Shown piece by piece: positions 8,257 through 17,773 of a stretch of 64,000 nucleotides of DNA (position 1 is its first letter; each line of letters opens with the position of its first letter). The notes beneath the pieces are model-generated. The model made no database searches, was not told the origin of the DNA, and saw only the letters and a list, made by a program, of their open reading frames with translations. Made by a program: the position numbers and the translations under genes. This DNA comes from Fulvimarina sp. (lineage in GTDB: Bacteria; Pseudomonadota; Alphaproteobacteria; Rhizobiales; Rhizobiaceae): contig PACL01000059.1 of NCBI GenBank assembly GCA_002700095.1, forward strand, positions 160,250-224,249. The letters are read 5' to 3'.

Positions 8257-8679
8257 ATGACACGTGCATACATACGACCCATGGCGATGCTGGCTGAACG
8301 GACGGAAGCGGGAATGGACGAGATGCTGGGCGCGAGGCCGGCGAGGCTCCAGGGCAATGACAAGGACGACGGCGGCGGCACCGATCGCGGCACGTCGGTC
8401 ATCACCCGGACCAAGCCGAAAACCAAACGCCCGAGCCTTTACAGAGTCCTGCTTCTGAACGACGATTACACCCCGATGGAGTTCGTCATCCATGTTCTGG
8501 AGCGCTTCTTCCAGAAGGACCACGAGGCCGCGACGAGGATCATGCTGCACGTGCACAATCACGGTGTCGGCGAATGCGGCGTCTACACCTTCGAAGTGGC
8601 GGAGACGAAGGTCACCCAGGTCATGGATTTCGCCCGTCAGCACCAGCATCCGCTCCAATGCGTGATGGAAAAGAATTGA
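8257..8679 (+). CDS. clpS: ATP-dependent Clp protease adaptor ClpS
   Basis: 140-aa N-degron adaptor delivering substrates with bulky hydrophobic N-termini to ClpAP. The core is clear: [55 protein letters not shown]. The ND-D residues of the degron pocket and the conserved His are present. About 55 residues of disordered N-terminal extension precede the core; the true start could also be the ATG at 8281. The clpA gene follows after eight bases, so the pair forms one operon. Confidence 0.92.
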   Translation: MTRAYIRPMAMLAERTEAGMDEMLGARPARLQGNDKDDGGGTDRGTSVITRTKPKTKRPSLYRVLLLNDDYTPMEFVIHVLERFFQKDHEAATRIMLHVHNHGVGECGVYTFEVAETKVTQVMDFARQHQHPLQCVMEKN

Positions 8680-8687
8680 GGTGAAGC

Positions 8688-11189
8688 TTGCCGACATTTT
8701 CGCAAAGCCTTGAGAAGGCACTTCATCAGGCGCTCACTCTTGCCAACGAACGTCATCAGGAATTCGCGACGCTCGAGCACCTGCTTTTGGCCCTTCTCGA
8801 GGACAAGGACGCTGCTGCCGTGATGCGGGGCTGCAGCGTCGATCTCGACCTCCTGCGCAAGAATCTGACCTCCTACATCGACACCGAGCTCGCCAACCTC
8901 GTCACCGGGCACGAAGAGGATTCCAAGCCGACGGCCGGCTTCCACCGGGTGATCCAGCGGGCGGTGATCCACGTCCAGAGCTCCGGCCGCGAGGAAGTGA
9001 CCGGCGCCAACGTGCTCGTCGCGATCTTCGCCGAGCGCGAGAGCCATGCCGCCTACTTCCTGCAGGAGCAGGAGATGACCCGCTACGACGCGGTCAACTT
9101 CATCTCCCACGGCATTTCCAAGCGCCCCGGCGCCTCGGAGAGCCGGCCGCTGCGCGGCGCCGAGGACGAGGCCTCGACCATCGGCCAGGAGGACGAGGGC
9201 AAGCGCAAGGCGGCGCCCGACGCGCTGACGGCCTATTGCGTCAACCTGAACGACAAGGCCCGGGGCGGCAAGATCGACCCGCTGATCGGCCGCGCCGAGG
9301 AGATCAACCGGACGATCCAGGTGCTGTGCCGGCGCTCCAAGAACAACCCGCTCTATGTGGGCGATCCCGGCGTCGGCAAGACGGCGATCGCGGAAGGGCT
9401 CGCCAAGCGCGTCGTCGAGGGCGACGTGCCGGAGGTGCTCGCCGACGCGACGATCTTCTCCCTCGACATGGGAACGCTGCTCGCCGGAACCCGCTATCGC
9501 GGCGACTTCGAGGAGCGGCTGAAGCAGGTCGTCAAGGAGCTCGAGGAATATCCTGGCGCAGTGCTGTTCATCGACGAGATCCACACGGTGATCGGCGCCG
9601 GCGCGACGTCGGGCGGGGCGATGGACGCCTCCAACCTGTTGAAGCCGGCCCTGTCCTCCGGGGCGATCCGCTGCATCGGCTCGACAACGTACAAGGAGTA
9701 TCGCCAGTTCTTCGAGAAGGACCGGGCCCTCGTCCGGCGCTTCCAGAAGATCGACGTCAAGGAGCCGTCCGTCGACGACGCGATCGCGATCATGAAGGGG
9801 CTGAAGCCCTATTTCGAGGACTTCCACCGGGTGAAGTTCACCAATGACGCGATCAAGTCCGCGGTGGAGCTCTCGGCCCGCTACATCACCGACCGCAAGC
9901 TGCCGGACAAGGCGATCGACGTGATCGACGAGACCGGGGCGTCGCAGATGCTGCTGCCGGAATCCCGGCGCAAGAAACAGATCGGCGTCAAGGAGATCGA
10001 GGCGACGATCGCTACCATGGCGCGGATCCCGGCCAAGGCGGTGTCGAAGGACGACGAGGAGGTGCTGGCCCATCTCGACGAGCAGCTGAAGCGCGTCGTC
10101 TACGGCCAGGACGAGGCGATCGCCAACCTCGCCTCGGCGATCAAGCTGTCGCGGGCGGGGCTGCGCGAGCCGGACAAGCCGATCGGCTCGTATCTCTTCT
10201 CCGGCCCGACCGGCGTCGGCAAGACCGAGGTGGCGCGTCAGCTGGCGTCGTCCCTCGGGGTCGAACTCCTGCGCTTCGACATGTCGGAATACATGGAGCG
10301 GCACACCGTCTCGCGGCTGATCGGCGCGCCTCCGGGCTATGTCGGCTTCGACCAGGGCGGCCTCCTGACCGATGGCGTCGACCAGCATCCGCACTGCGTC
10401 CTCCTCCTCGACGAAATCGAGAAGGCGCATCCGGACCTGTTCAACATCCTGTTGCAGGTTATGGATCATGGCCGGCTGACGGACCACAACGGCAAGCAGA
10501 TCAACTTCAGGAACGTCATCCTGATCATGACGACCAATGCGGGCGCGGCCGAGATGGCCAAGGCCAATATCGGCTTCGGGCATTCGCGGCGCACCGGCGC
10601 CGACGAGGAGGCGATCAACCGCCTGTTCACGCCGGAGTTCCGCAATCGCCTCGACGCGATCATCCCGTTCGGCGCCCTGCCGACGCCGGTGATCCACCAG
10701 GTGGTCGAGAAGTTCGTCATGCAGCTCGAAGCCCAGCTCTCCGAGCGGGGCGTCGTCTTCGAGCTCTCGCCGGAGGCCGTCAAGTGGCTGGCCGACAAGG
10801 GCTATGACGAGAACATGGGGGCGCGGCCGCTATCCCGCGTCATCCAGGAGCACATCAAGAAGCCGCTTGCCGACGAGGTCCTGTTCGGCAAGCTCAAGCA
10901 TGGCGGCACCGTCAAGGTGCTGGTCGTCGAAGACGGCGAGGGCGGCACGAAGATCGCCCTCGAGGCAATCGCCGACGAGGTGCCCCCGCCGCGCGCCAAG
11001 CGCTCGCCCGAGCAGAAGCGCGCCGACGGGGCGAAGAAGAAGAAGCCGGTCGCGGTGGCGGCCGACGGCTCGGACATCGACGACACGCCGGAGGACGAGG
11101 AGGACGGCGGCGCCCCCGCCGCCGAGGCGCCGGCGCCGAAGAGCCGCCGGGCGAGCTCGGTGCCGAAGGTGCCGCGTCGCTCGAACTGA
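8688..11189 (+). CDS. clpA: ATP-dependent Clp protease ATP-binding subunit ClpA, long C-terminal tail
   Basis: 833-aa AAA+ unfoldase that works with ClpP and ClpS. Order: the N-domain with two Clp_N repeats (1-140), D1 AAA module (Walker A GDPGVGKT 225-232, Walker B LFIDEIH), then D2 module ([18 protein letters not shown]). The IGF loop (KANIGFGH) docks on ClpP. There is no ClpB-type middle coiled coil. It starts at TTG 8688 with GAGGTGAA overlapping the clpS stop. The protein exceeds the usual 750-760 aa because of a C-terminal tail of about 70 residues, first Lys-rich ([13 protein letters not shown]) then acidic ([13 protein letters not shown]), then basic. Confidence 0.95.
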   Translation: MPTFSQSLEKALHQALTLANERHQEFATLEHLLLALLEDKDAAAVMRGCSVDLDLLRKNLTSYIDTELANLVTGHEEDSKPTAGFHRVIQRAVIHVQSSGREEVTGANVLVAIFAERESHAAYFLQEQEMTRYDAVNFISHGISKRPGASESRPLRGAEDEASTIGQEDEGKRKAAPDALTAYCVNLNDKARGGKIDPLIGRAEEINRTIQVLCRRSKNNPLYVGDPGVGKTAIAEGLAKRVVEGDVPEVLADATIFSLDMGTLLAGTRYRGDFEERLKQVVKELEEYPGAVLFIDEIHTVIGAGATSGGAMDASNLLKPALSSGAIRCIGSTTYKEYRQFFEKDRALVRRFQKIDVKEPSVDDAIAIMKGLKPYFEDFHRVKFTNDAIKSAVELSARYITDRKLPDKAIDVIDETGASQMLLPESRRKKQIGVKEIEATIATMARIPAKAVSKDDEEVLAHLDEQLKRVVYGQDEAIANLASAIKLSRAGLREPDKPIGSYLFSGPTGVGKTEVARQLASSLGVELLRFDMSEYMERHTVSRLIGAPPGYVGFDQGGLLTDGVDQHPHCVLLLDEIEKAHPDLFNILLQVMDHGRLTDHNGKQINFRNVILIMTTNAGAAEMAKANIGFGHSRRTGADEEAINRLFTPEFRNRLDAIIPFGALPTPVIHQVVEKFVMQLEAQLSERGVVFELSPEAVKWLADKGYDENMGARPLSRVIQEHIKKPLADEVLFGKLKHGGTVKVLVVEDGEGGTKIALEAIADEVPPPRAKRSPEQKRADGAKKKKPVAVAADGSDIDDTPEDEEDGGAPAAEAPAPKSRRASSVPKVPRRSN

Positions 11190-11272
11190 TGGCGGCAGGC
11201 GCGGCCTTTGCGGGCCGCACCGGCGCTCCTCAATCCGATTGACGGCGAAGGCCGTCGGTCCATATGACGACA

Positions 11273-11312
11273 GCGGCCCGGCCGGCGTGTTGCGCTGGCC
11301 GGGCCGCCTTTC
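11273..11312 (+). terminator. GC-rich hairpin after clpA
   Basis: GCGGCCCGGCC (11273-11283) and GGCCGGGCCGC (11297-11307) form a perfect 11-bp stem with a 13-base loop, followed by CTTTCATT. It is a likely intrinsic terminator with a weak T-tail, in front of azlC. Confidence 0.6.
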
Positions 11313-11345
11313 ATTGCAGCCCACCATCCGGAGCCGCCCCGGCTC

Positions 11346-12089
11346 ATGACAGCCCCCGATCCCGAATTGCCCGAGCGCTCGACGGCCCACTGGATTCTCC
11401 TCGGCATGAAGGGGATCCTCAGCCCGCCGGCGCTGATCCTGACGACGGCCTTCTTCGGCTTTGCCGGGCTCTGCCGCGAGGCCGGCATCTCCTGGCAGGA
11501 GGCGGCCTTCATGACCGCCGTGGTCTGGGCGCTGCCCGCCAAGATCATCCTGATCGGCGCGATCACCGCCGGCACTTCGCTGCCGGCCGCTGCCTTCGCC
11601 GTCGCCCTGTCGTCGCTGCGCATGACGCCGATGGTGGTGGCGCTGATGCCGGAGCTGCGCGGCCCGAAGACGCGGACGCCGACGCTCCTGTTCCTGTCGC
11701 ATTTCGTCGCGATCACCGCCTGGGTGTTCGCCATGGAGCGCATGGAGGATATCCCGCGCGACAAGCGGGCGGCCTTCTTCGGCGGCTTCGCGGTGACGCT
11801 GACGGCGATCAACACGGTCCTCGTCGCCATCGTGTTCAACCTGATGGGCCAGTTGCCGGCGCTTGCGACGGGCGCGCTGGCCTTCCTGACGCCGGTGTAT
11901 TTCTTCACCTCGCTCTATGGCTCTGCGCGCGATTTCTCCGGCCGGCTGGCGCTGTTCTGCGGCATGGCGGCGCTGCCGCCGGCGCATCTGTTGTCGCCCG
12001 GCTACGAGCTGCTCGTTGCCGGCATAGGCGGCGGGATCGTCGCCTATGCCGGCGGGCGCCTTCTCAAGGCACGGCGGGAGGTGGCCTGA
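11346..12089 (+). CDS. azlC: AzlC family branched-chain amino acid exporter, large subunit
   Basis: 247-aa inner-membrane protein with six to eight helices. Family features: GILSPPALILTTAFFGFAGLCREAG at the N-terminus, a polar SLRMTPMVVALMPELRG segment, and FLTPVYFFTSLYGSARDF near the end. With AzlD it forms a two-component exporter (branched-chain amino acids or analogues). The stop overlaps the azlD start by one base (TGATG), so the subunits are translationally coupled. The exported substrate here is not known. Confidence 0.85.
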   Translation: MTAPDPELPERSTAHWILLGMKGILSPPALILTTAFFGFAGLCREAGISWQEAAFMTAVVWALPAKIILIGAITAGTSLPAAAFAVALSSLRMTPMVVALMPELRGPKTRTPTLLFLSHFVAITAWVFAMERMEDIPRDKRAAFFGGFAVTLTAINTVLVAIVFNLMGQLPALATGALAFLTPVYFFTSLYGSARDFSGRLALFCGMAALPPAHLLSPGYELLVAGIGGGIVAYAGGRLLKARREVA

Positions 12090-12451
12090 TGTCGGATTGG
12101 GCCTATTCCAACGTCGTGCCCTGGTGGCCCTACGTCTTCATCCTCCTCGGCGGCTGGCTGCCCACCGACATGTGGCGCTATCTCGGTGTCCTCTCGGCCA
12201 ATCGCATCGATGAGACCGGCGAGGCGGCAGCCATCGCCCGCACCATCGCGACCTCGCTGGTCGCCGCCGTCATCGCCCAGCTGGTGTTCTACCCGTCCGG
12301 CGCGCTCGCCGACATCCCGACCTGGGTGCGCGTCACGTCGCTGGCCGCGGGCTTCGCCGCGTTCGAGCTGTCGCGGCGGCGGATCCTCCTGGGGATCCTG
12401 GCGGCCGAGCTGGTGATCGGGGGCTGGGCGCTGGTGGTCGGTCTGGGGTGA
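12089..12451 (+). CDS. azlD: AzlD family small exporter subunit
   Basis: 120-aa partner of AzlC with about four hydrophobic segments (PYVFILLGGWLPTDMWRYLG, IATSLVAAVIAQLVFY, VTSLAAGFAAFELSRR, ILAAELVIGGWALVVGLG). Size, position and the one-base overlap with azlC identify it; AzlD sequences are otherwise weakly conserved. Confidence 0.8.
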   Translation: MSDWAYSNVVPWWPYVFILLGGWLPTDMWRYLGVLSANRIDETGEAAAIARTIATSLVAAVIAQLVFYPSGALADIPTWVRVTSLAAGFAAFELSRRRILLGILAAELVIGGWALVVGLG

Positions 12452-12580
12452 ACTGCCGGTGGGGCGGTCGCTTGTCCGACCCGTCGGATGGCAGCGCCGA
12501 GGCGCCTCCCATTGGTGCCGCGCAGGCCTCACCACGACCGGGTTCGATAGGCCCCGCAGCCTGGCGCGGCCGAGAAACCC

Positions 12581-13021
12581 TCATCCCTTCGCCAGCTCCG
12601 CCCGGATCACCTCGGCGTGTGCCTTGATGGTTTCCCTCGGCACGTCGCCGAATGCGTGGCGCTTCAACTCGACACCCTCATACATCGGGATGACGTGGAA
12701 GTGCAGGTGGAACACCGTCTGCCCGGCGGTCTCCTCGTTGAACTGGGCGATCCGCACCCCGTCCGCCGAAAACGCCGCCTTCGCCGCGCGGGCGAGCTTC
12801 GCCACCAGCGGCATCACCGCCTGCAGCGTCGCGTCGGAGGCGTCGAGGAGGTTGCGCGAGGGCGCCTTGGGGATGACCAGGAAGTGCCCCTTCGACTGCG
12901 GCATCACGTCCATGATGGCGATGGCGGCCTCATTCTCGAAGACTTTCTCGCTGGGGATCTCGCCCTTGAGGATCTTGGCGAAGAGGTTGTCGTCTTCGTA
13001 GGCGGGGATGGTGGCGGTCAT
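12581..13021 (-). CDS. HIT family nucleotide-binding protein
   Basis: 146-aa histidine-triad hydrolase or transferase. The triad HLHFHVIP holds H105, H107 and H109; upstream are FAKILKGEIPSEKVFE and the conserved GHFLVIPKAPSRNLLD. HIT proteins of this group cleave nucleoside phosphoramidates or AMP conjugates; the substrate here is unknown. It converges with azlD and stands alone. Confidence 0.9.
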   Translation of the reverse strand: MTATIPAYEDDNLFAKILKGEIPSEKVFENEAAIAIMDVMPQSKGHFLVIPKAPSRNLLDASDATLQAVMPLVAKLARAAKAAFSADGVRIAQFNEETAGQTVFHLHFHVIPMYEGVELKRHAFGDVPRETIKAHAEVIRAELAKG

Positions 13022-13197
13022 GCGGGCTCCGGAGATACGCGTCGTGCGCCGGAGTTAGTCCGCTGAAGTGGGGAGTCCATGGTGGCTGGTTGTTGATCGC
13101 TCGAGAACTGAACAGCGCAGCGACACGGATTTCGCGCTTGCTTTTATGGTAGCCGCGCGCACTTTAATGCCAGCGCCAAGGGAACGGAAACGGTCCA

Positions 13198-13449
13198 ATG
13201 TCCGAAGTGAATGTGAAAGACGCTCAAAGGGATCTTGTGGCCCTCGTCGATCGCGTCGCCCAAGGCGAAATCGTCACTGTCACGAAGGAAGGCATGGCCG
13301 TAGCTGCGATCGTTCCTATCGCCGAAGCGGCAAGGGCTTCGAACGGCCTGCCAAGCTCCCGGCCGAGCCTGGTAGATTATCTCAAGACCCTTCCGGTCGA
13401 TATCGAGTTCGAGCGGAATCGATCTCCCTCGCGAGACGTCGATTTTTGA
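13198..13449 (+). CDS. Type II antitoxin, Phd/YefM family
   Basis: 83-aa antitoxin with the Phd/YefM N-terminal DNA-binding fold (MSEVNVKDAQRDLVALVDRV, then GEIVTVTKEGMAVAAIVPI). The C-terminal tail (SLVDYLKTLPVDIEFERNRS) is the probable toxin-binding segment. ATG 13198 follows an AAGGGAACGG ribosome site. Its last four bases overlap the TTG start of the PIN toxin, a usual arrangement that links toxin synthesis to antitoxin translation. The upstream 150 bases are less GC-rich than the neighbours, as often seen at autoregulated promoters. Confidence 0.88.
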   Translation: MSEVNVKDAQRDLVALVDRVAQGEIVTVTKEGMAVAAIVPIAEAARASNGLPSSRPSLVDYLKTLPVDIEFERNRSPSRDVDF

Positions 13450-13898
13450 CGGGATTTCTCCTCGATACGAATGCCATTTCGCTGTTGGCGCCGACGAAGG
13501 CGAAGCCCGTTCCGGGGTTCGTGGAATGGGTCGAACGTCGGGACTTCGAGCGGCAGATATTTCTATCGGTGGTCAGCATCCACGAAATGGAGCGGGGCAT
13601 CCATCGCCTCGAGGGAACCGGGGCGGTGAGAAAAGCCGAGGCGCTCAGAACGTGGCTCTTGGGATTGATCGAAGGCTACGACGACAAGATACTTCCCGTC
13701 GCCTTGTGGACGGCCACTCTTTCCGGTCAAGCGGAAGCAGCTGCCATCGGAGCGGGTCGAAATCCCGGCATGGCAGATGCTCTGATCGCCGGAACGGCGA
13801 AAGCACTCGGCCTGACAGTGGTCACGGACAACGTCGGCGACTTCGTCGCCTGCGGGGTCGCGCCGTTGCGACCGGCAGAGGCTGTTGCCCAGGCGTGA
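13446..13898 (+). CDS. VapC-like PIN-domain toxin
   Basis: 150-aa ribonuclease toxin. The acidic PIN residues are D7 (GFLLDTNAIS), E47 (SVVSIHEME), D111 (NPGMADALIA) and D128 (VVTDNVGDF). It begins at TTG 13446, overlapping the antitoxin stop by four bases (TTGA); there is no ATG before the first catalytic aspartate. Family role: Mg-dependent cleavage of tRNA or other RNA when not neutralised. Pairing of PIN toxins with Phd/YefM antitoxins is common. Confidence 0.88.
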   Translation: MTGFLLDTNAISLLAPTKAKPVPGFVEWVERRDFERQIFLSVVSIHEMERGIHRLEGTGAVRKAEALRTWLLGLIEGYDDKILPVALWTATLSGQAEAAAIGAGRNPGMADALIAGTAKALGLTVVTDNVGDFVACGVAPLRPAEAVAQA

Positions 13899-13940
13899 GC
13901 GCCGTTTTCGAAGACAGGTTATCGAGGGCGCTCCCCGACG

Positions 13941-15224
13941 CTACCCCCGCTTGAACGGCGTGTGTTCGCCCAGCACCTCGACGACCCGCTCCACCTCGTC
14001 GCGCTCGGCTTCCAGATAGTCCCGGATGGCGCGGCGCAGGCCCGGATGGGCGATGTAGTGGGCGGAATGGGTGGTCACCGGCTCGTAGCCGCGGGCGATC
14101 TTGTGCTGTCCTTGCGCGCCCGCCTCGACGACGGCGAGCTTCCTCTCGATCGCGAAGTCGATGGCCTGATGGTAGCAGAGCTCGAAATGCAGGAACGGGT
14201 GGTCCTCGATGCAGCCCCAGTTGCGGCCGTAGAGCGCCTCGGTGCCGATGAAGTTGAGCGCGCCGGCGATGTAGCGGCCCTCGCGCTTCGCCATGACGAG
14301 GAGAATGCGGTCGGCCATCCGTTCACTGACGAGCGAAAAGAAGCGTCGGTTGAGATAGGGCCGGCCCCATTTGCGGCTGCTGGTGTCCATGTAGAAGGCG
14401 AAGAAGGCGTCCCAGGCGGCTTCCGTCAGGCCGCTCCCGGTCAGCCATTCGACGGTGATGTCGTTTGCCAGCGCCTCGCGGCGCTCCTTCTTCAGCGCCT
14501 TGCGCTTCCTCGAGGCGAGCGTTTCGAGGAACTGGTCGTAGCTCGCGTAGCCGCGGTTGAAGAAATGGAACTGCTGGTCGATCCGGTGCAGCCAGTCGGC
14601 CTCCGACAGGGCGGCGACGTCGGCAGATTCCAGGAACGTCGCGTGGACCGACGAAATGCCGGTCTGGGACAGATAGGCCCGCGCGCCTGCCGCCAGCGCG
14701 ACGCGCCGCTGGTCGGCCTCGTCGCCGGCGCCGACCAGGAGCCGCGGGCCGGTGACCGGCGTGAACGGCACCGACATCTGGAGCTTCGGATAATAGTCCC
14801 CGCCGGCCCGCTCGAAGGCGTCGGCCCAGCCGTGGTCGAAGACATATTCGCCCTGACTGTGGGATTTCAGATAGGCCGGCGCGACGCCGACGATGGCGCC
14901 GCCGGCATCCTCCAGAACGAGATGCTGGGGCAGCCAGCCGGCCCGCTCGCCGACGCAGCCGGCATCCTCCATCGCGCTCAGGAAGGCGTGGGAGAGGAAC
15001 GGGTTGCCGGGCGAGGGATGAGCATCGGGGGCGTCCGGGGCGGCCTCGGTCGGGGCGGCGTCGCCATCTGCCTGGTGATCCGTTCGCTCGTTTGTCTGGG
15101 GGCCCGCAGCACCCGCGACGCGGGTCGTCGCCAACCGGTCCCAGGTCGCCGCGTCGACGGCGGCGATCCTGTCGGCAACCCTGATGGAGATCGCCGTTCC
15201 GGCGGGGTCTGGCTCTTGCCTCAT
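13941..15224 (-). CDS. DUF482/COG3146 GNAT-FemAB-like protein
   Basis: 427-aa protein with the DUF482 pattern: NPFLSHAFLSAMEDAGC, LPQHLVLEDAGG, SHSQGEYVFDHGWADAFERA, YYPKLQMSVPFTPVTGPRLL, and a C-terminal GNAT-like half (FNRGYASYDQFLETLASRKR; EGRYIAGALNFIG; YGRNWGC; FHFELCYHQAIDFAI). The fold resembles FemAB-type aminoacyl or peptidoglycan-modifying transferases; no substrate is established. Residues about 40-72 are a Pro/Asp/Ala-rich insertion between an N-terminal strand and the conserved core, absent from the homologues I recall. No signal peptide. Confidence 0.75.
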   Translation of the reverse strand: MRQEPDPAGTAISIRVADRIAAVDAATWDRLATTRVAGAAGPQTNERTDHQADGDAAPTEAAPDAPDAHPSPGNPFLSHAFLSAMEDAGCVGERAGWLPQHLVLEDAGGAIVGVAPAYLKSHSQGEYVFDHGWADAFERAGGDYYPKLQMSVPFTPVTGPRLLVGAGDEADQRRVALAAGARAYLSQTGISSVHATFLESADVAALSEADWLHRIDQQFHFFNRGYASYDQFLETLASRKRKALKKERREALANDITVEWLTGSGLTEAAWDAFFAFYMDTSSRKWGRPYLNRRFFSLVSERMADRILLVMAKREGRYIAGALNFIGTEALYGRNWGCIEDHPFLHFELCYHQAIDFAIERKLAVVEAGAQGQHKIARGYEPVTTHSAHYIAHPGLRRAIRDYLEAERDEVERVVEVLGEHTPFKRG

Positions 15225-15263
15225 GTGGCCAGAAGTAACCCTTCCCCGCCGCAGCGCAAGGGA

Positions 15264-16001
15264 TCACTGTTGCGGCGCGAAGTCCTCGAAGGTGATCTGG
15301 TCGGCATGAAGCCGGCTGACCGCGTATTCCGCCTCGTTGCGGACCGTCCAGGAGATCGCCGGCGCCTGCCTTTCCCCCCGCACATAGTCGACGAAGGCAT
15401 TGGGCAGGTCGTGGACGTCGTAGGACACGAAGTCGCAGCCCCGCGAAAAGATCTCCCGGTGGGCGGAGAGGACGCCGGCGCGCCTGCCGTCGGCCGTCAG
15501 CCCGATCGGGCGGCCTTCGGGACGGTCGGCGAGCATCTGGTCGATCAGCCATTCGTCGAAGGACATCAGCGCCAGATGGCCGGGATAGGCGTCGATCAGC
15601 GGCTTCACGCGGCGGAAATAGTCCGGGTCGCGGGTCTTCTCGGCGCCCTTCAGTTCCACCACCAGCGGCACCTGGCCGTGGACGACGGCGAGGAACTTCT
15701 CCAGCGTCGGGATGCCGGAGGTCGTGCGACCGAGGGTGAGCCCGGCGAGATCGCTGTCGGTGAGGGCGGCGACGGCGGCGTGGCGGCCGGTCATCCGGTT
15801 GGCCGTGGCGTCGTGGAAGACGTGGGGCGTGCCGTCGGCCGACATCTGCAAGTCGCATTCGATGGCATAGCCGGCGGCGATCGCCGCAAGCGCTGCCGGA
15901 ATGGAATTTTCGGGGATGGCACGGTTGCCGTCATGGAGGCCGCGATGGGCGATCGGCCGTTCCACCAGCCAGCGGAACGGCCCGTCATAGCGCGTCGTCA
16001 C
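15264..16001 (-). CDS. ugpQ: Glycerophosphodiester phosphodiesterase
   Basis: 245-aa TIM-barrel enzyme hydrolysing glycerophosphodiesters to sn-glycerol 3-phosphate and alcohols. Metal and active-site motifs: IAHRGLHDG with PENS, then AIECDLQMSADGTPHVFHD (the E-x-D and H-D pair), and PLVVELKG. No signal peptide, so probably cytoplasmic UgpQ type. It starts with GTG one base after the RidA stop, indicating one transcript ridA-gdpD. Confidence 0.88.
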   Translation of the reverse strand: MTTRYDGPFRWLVERPIAHRGLHDGNRAIPENSIPAALAAIAAGYAIECDLQMSADGTPHVFHDATANRMTGRHAAVAALTDSDLAGLTLGRTTSGIPTLEKFLAVVHGQVPLVVELKGAEKTRDPDYFRRVKPLIDAYPGHLALMSFDEWLIDQMLADRPEGRPIGLTADGRRAGVLSAHREIFSRGCDFVSYDVHDLPNAFVDYVRGERQAPAISWTVRNEAEYAVSRLHADQITFEDFAPQQ

Positions 16002-16002
16002 G

Positions 16003-16470
16003 TCAGGCGATCTCGAAGGTGGCTTCGACCTCGACGGCGGCGTTCATCGGCAGGGCCGGCACGCCGACGGCGGAGCGGGCGTGGCGGCCCTTGTCGCCGA
16101 GAATCTCGACGAAGAAGTCCGAGGCGCCGTTGGCGACCTTGTGCTGCTCGGCGAAGGACGGATCGCTGGCGACGAAGACGGTGATCTTCAACATGCGGCC
16201 GATCTTCGACAGGTCACCTCCGAGCGCCGACTTTGCCTGGGCAAGCACGTTGATGGCGCAGAGCCTCGCCGCCTTCTGGCCGGTCTCGACATCGACCTCG
16301 CTGCCATGCTTGCCGGTGACGGCGAGGGCGCCGTTTTCCATCGGCAACTGGCCGGAAGTCTGCAGGACTTTGCCGTAGGTGACGGTCGGAATGTAGTTCG
16401 CGGCGGGCGCGGCGGCTTCGGGCAGGGTGACGCCGGCGGCGGCGAGGCGCGCTTCGATCGTGTCGGCCAT
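16003..16470 (-). CDS. RidA family protein (reactive imine deaminase)
   Basis: 155 aa, longer YjgH/RutC-like RidA group. Features: YIPTVTYGKVLQTSGQLPM, the central KAARLCAINVLAQAKSALG, and ARSAVGVPALPMNAAVEVEA with the conserved Arg (GRHARSAVG) that binds the carboxylate of imine substrates. ATG 16470 follows GAAGAGGAAG; a longer upstream frame is Arg-rich and unlikely. It is the first gene of a two-gene unit with the phosphodiesterase, divergent from EipB. Confidence 0.85.
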   Translation of the reverse strand: MADTIEARLAAAGVTLPEAAAPAANYIPTVTYGKVLQTSGQLPMENGALAVTGKHGSEVDVETGQKAARLCAINVLAQAKSALGGDLSKIGRMLKITVFVASDPSFAEQHKVANGASDFFVEILGDKGRHARSAVGVPALPMNAAVEVEATFEIA

Positions 16471-16585
16471 GATGTTGTCTTCCTCTTCTGACGCGAATAG
16501 GACCGAAGGACGGGTGTTCCGCAGTGCGGCAGATCGCGACCTTCGGCGCAGAACGGCTTTCAGCGTTCGGTAGCCCATCCTCGCC

Positions 16586-17638
16586 ATGAGTGAAAGATCG
16601 AACTTCATGACGCCACGAGCCGTTTTTCCGCCCGTCCTCGCTTCCTGTCTCGCGGCAGCAGCAGCGGGCCTTGCGGCCGCTCCCGCCGGCGCGGCGGAAC
16701 CGGTCCAGCTCGCGCCGCACCGGGCCGCCTACGACGTCGGCCTCGACCAGGCGAGCGAGCAGCTCCTCGGCGTCGACGGCAAGATCGCGGTCGCCCTCGG
16801 CGAGACCGGCGACTGCGGCGGCTACGGCATCGACTACCGCTTCGTCGCGCGGTTCATCAAGGATCAGGAGATCGTCGTCACCGACCAGCAGGTGCGCCTG
16901 AACGAGAGCCGCGACGCCCGGAGCTTCGGCTTCGACGCCGAGAGCTTCATCGATTCCCAGCCGGACACGACCACCAAGGGGACCGCGACCACATCCGAGG
17001 ACGCGACCGTCGTCACCTATGACGAGCCGGAAGCGCGCGAGATCACGTTGCCGCGCTCGACCTTCCCGGTCCAGCACACCCGCGAGATCACCGCGGCGGC
17101 GAAGGCCGGCGTGCCGATCATCGAGACCCCGGTCTTCCAGGGGGATGCCGATGCCGAGAAGCACACGACGAGCACCGTCATCGTGATGCCGCTGGGCAAG
17201 GACGAGCTGGCGGCGGAGATTGCCGGCTATGGCGCACGGCCGGGCCAGGCGGCGGACGAGGCGCTGCCGACGAGCCCCGATGGTTCAGACGCGGCCGAGC
17301 CCGAAACCGCAACGCCCGAAGCAGGCGAGCCAGATGGGGAGGGACCAGGAGGGGAGGGCGATGCCACAAGCGCCGCAGCGGAGGATCCGGCCACGTCCAC
17401 GCCGGAGGCCATCGCGGCCGGGCTCGCAGGGCTTCAGGCATGGCGGATCAGCGAATCCTTCTACAATTCCGACAGCAACGAGAACGGTCTGCCGGTCTTC
17501 GAGACGATCTACACGCTCTTCGAGAACGGCGTGACCGGCAACCAGACCCTGAAATTCGACGGCTATACGCTGAAGACCCGGCTCGTCAGCCTCGAACTGC
17601 AGGAGCCGGCGGCCTGTCCGGCTTCCGAAGCCGAGTGA
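16586..17638 (+). CDS. eipB: EipB-like periplasmic cell-envelope integrity protein (DUF1849)
   Basis: 350 aa. The signal peptide ends near PAGAAEP (residue 38). The DUF1849 domain includes LAPHRAAYDVGL, CGGYGIDYRF, DQQVRLNESRDARSFGFD, LPRSTFPVQHT and the late ISESFYNSDSNENGLPVFET. The two domain cysteines (C77 and C344) correspond to the disulfide pair described for Brucella EipB, which folds as a beta-spiral and supports envelope integrity. Between about 217 and 277 lies an insertion rich in Pro, Glu, Gly and Ala. A second possible start is ATG 16607, which has better ribosome-site spacing and leaves the signal peptide intact. Confidence 0.85.
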   Translation: MSERSNFMTPRAVFPPVLASCLAAAAAGLAAAPAGAAEPVQLAPHRAAYDVGLDQASEQLLGVDGKIAVALGETGDCGGYGIDYRFVARFIKDQEIVVTDQQVRLNESRDARSFGFDAESFIDSQPDTTTKGTATTSEDATVVTYDEPEAREITLPRSTFPVQHTREITAAAKAGVPIIETPVFQGDADAEKHTTSTVIVMPLGKDELAAEIAGYGARPGQAADEALPTSPDGSDAAEPETATPEAGEPDGEGPGGEGDATSAAAEDPATSTPEAIAAGLAGLQAWRISESFYNSDSNENGLPVFETIYTLFENGVTGNQTLKFDGYTLKTRLVSLELQEPAACPASEAE

Positions 17639-17773
17639 GGGGTCGTCCGGGCGGCCGGTAGGACGTCCGATCGCCGTCTGCCGGCGGGGGCCTCGCCTGG
17701 CTTGAAAAGCGCCTCCGCAGGTAGCATTTCTGTGGTCCGGCGTCCCGGTCCCGGCTTTCGGACGCCGATTTGG

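Noticed and set aside
8637..10697. 686-codon minus-strand frame opposite clpA
   Set aside because: Antisense shadow of clpA codons; no ribosome site and no protein family.
13138..13168. TTGCTT and TTTAAT as promoter of the Phd/VapC pair
   Set aside because: Spacer is 19 bases and both boxes are poor; a promoter is likely nearby but this one is not supported.
13962..16184. 740-codon plus-strand frame opposite DUF482 and GDPD genes
   Set aside because: The minus-strand genes carry catalytic motifs; this frame is low-complexity Arg/Gly/Asp.
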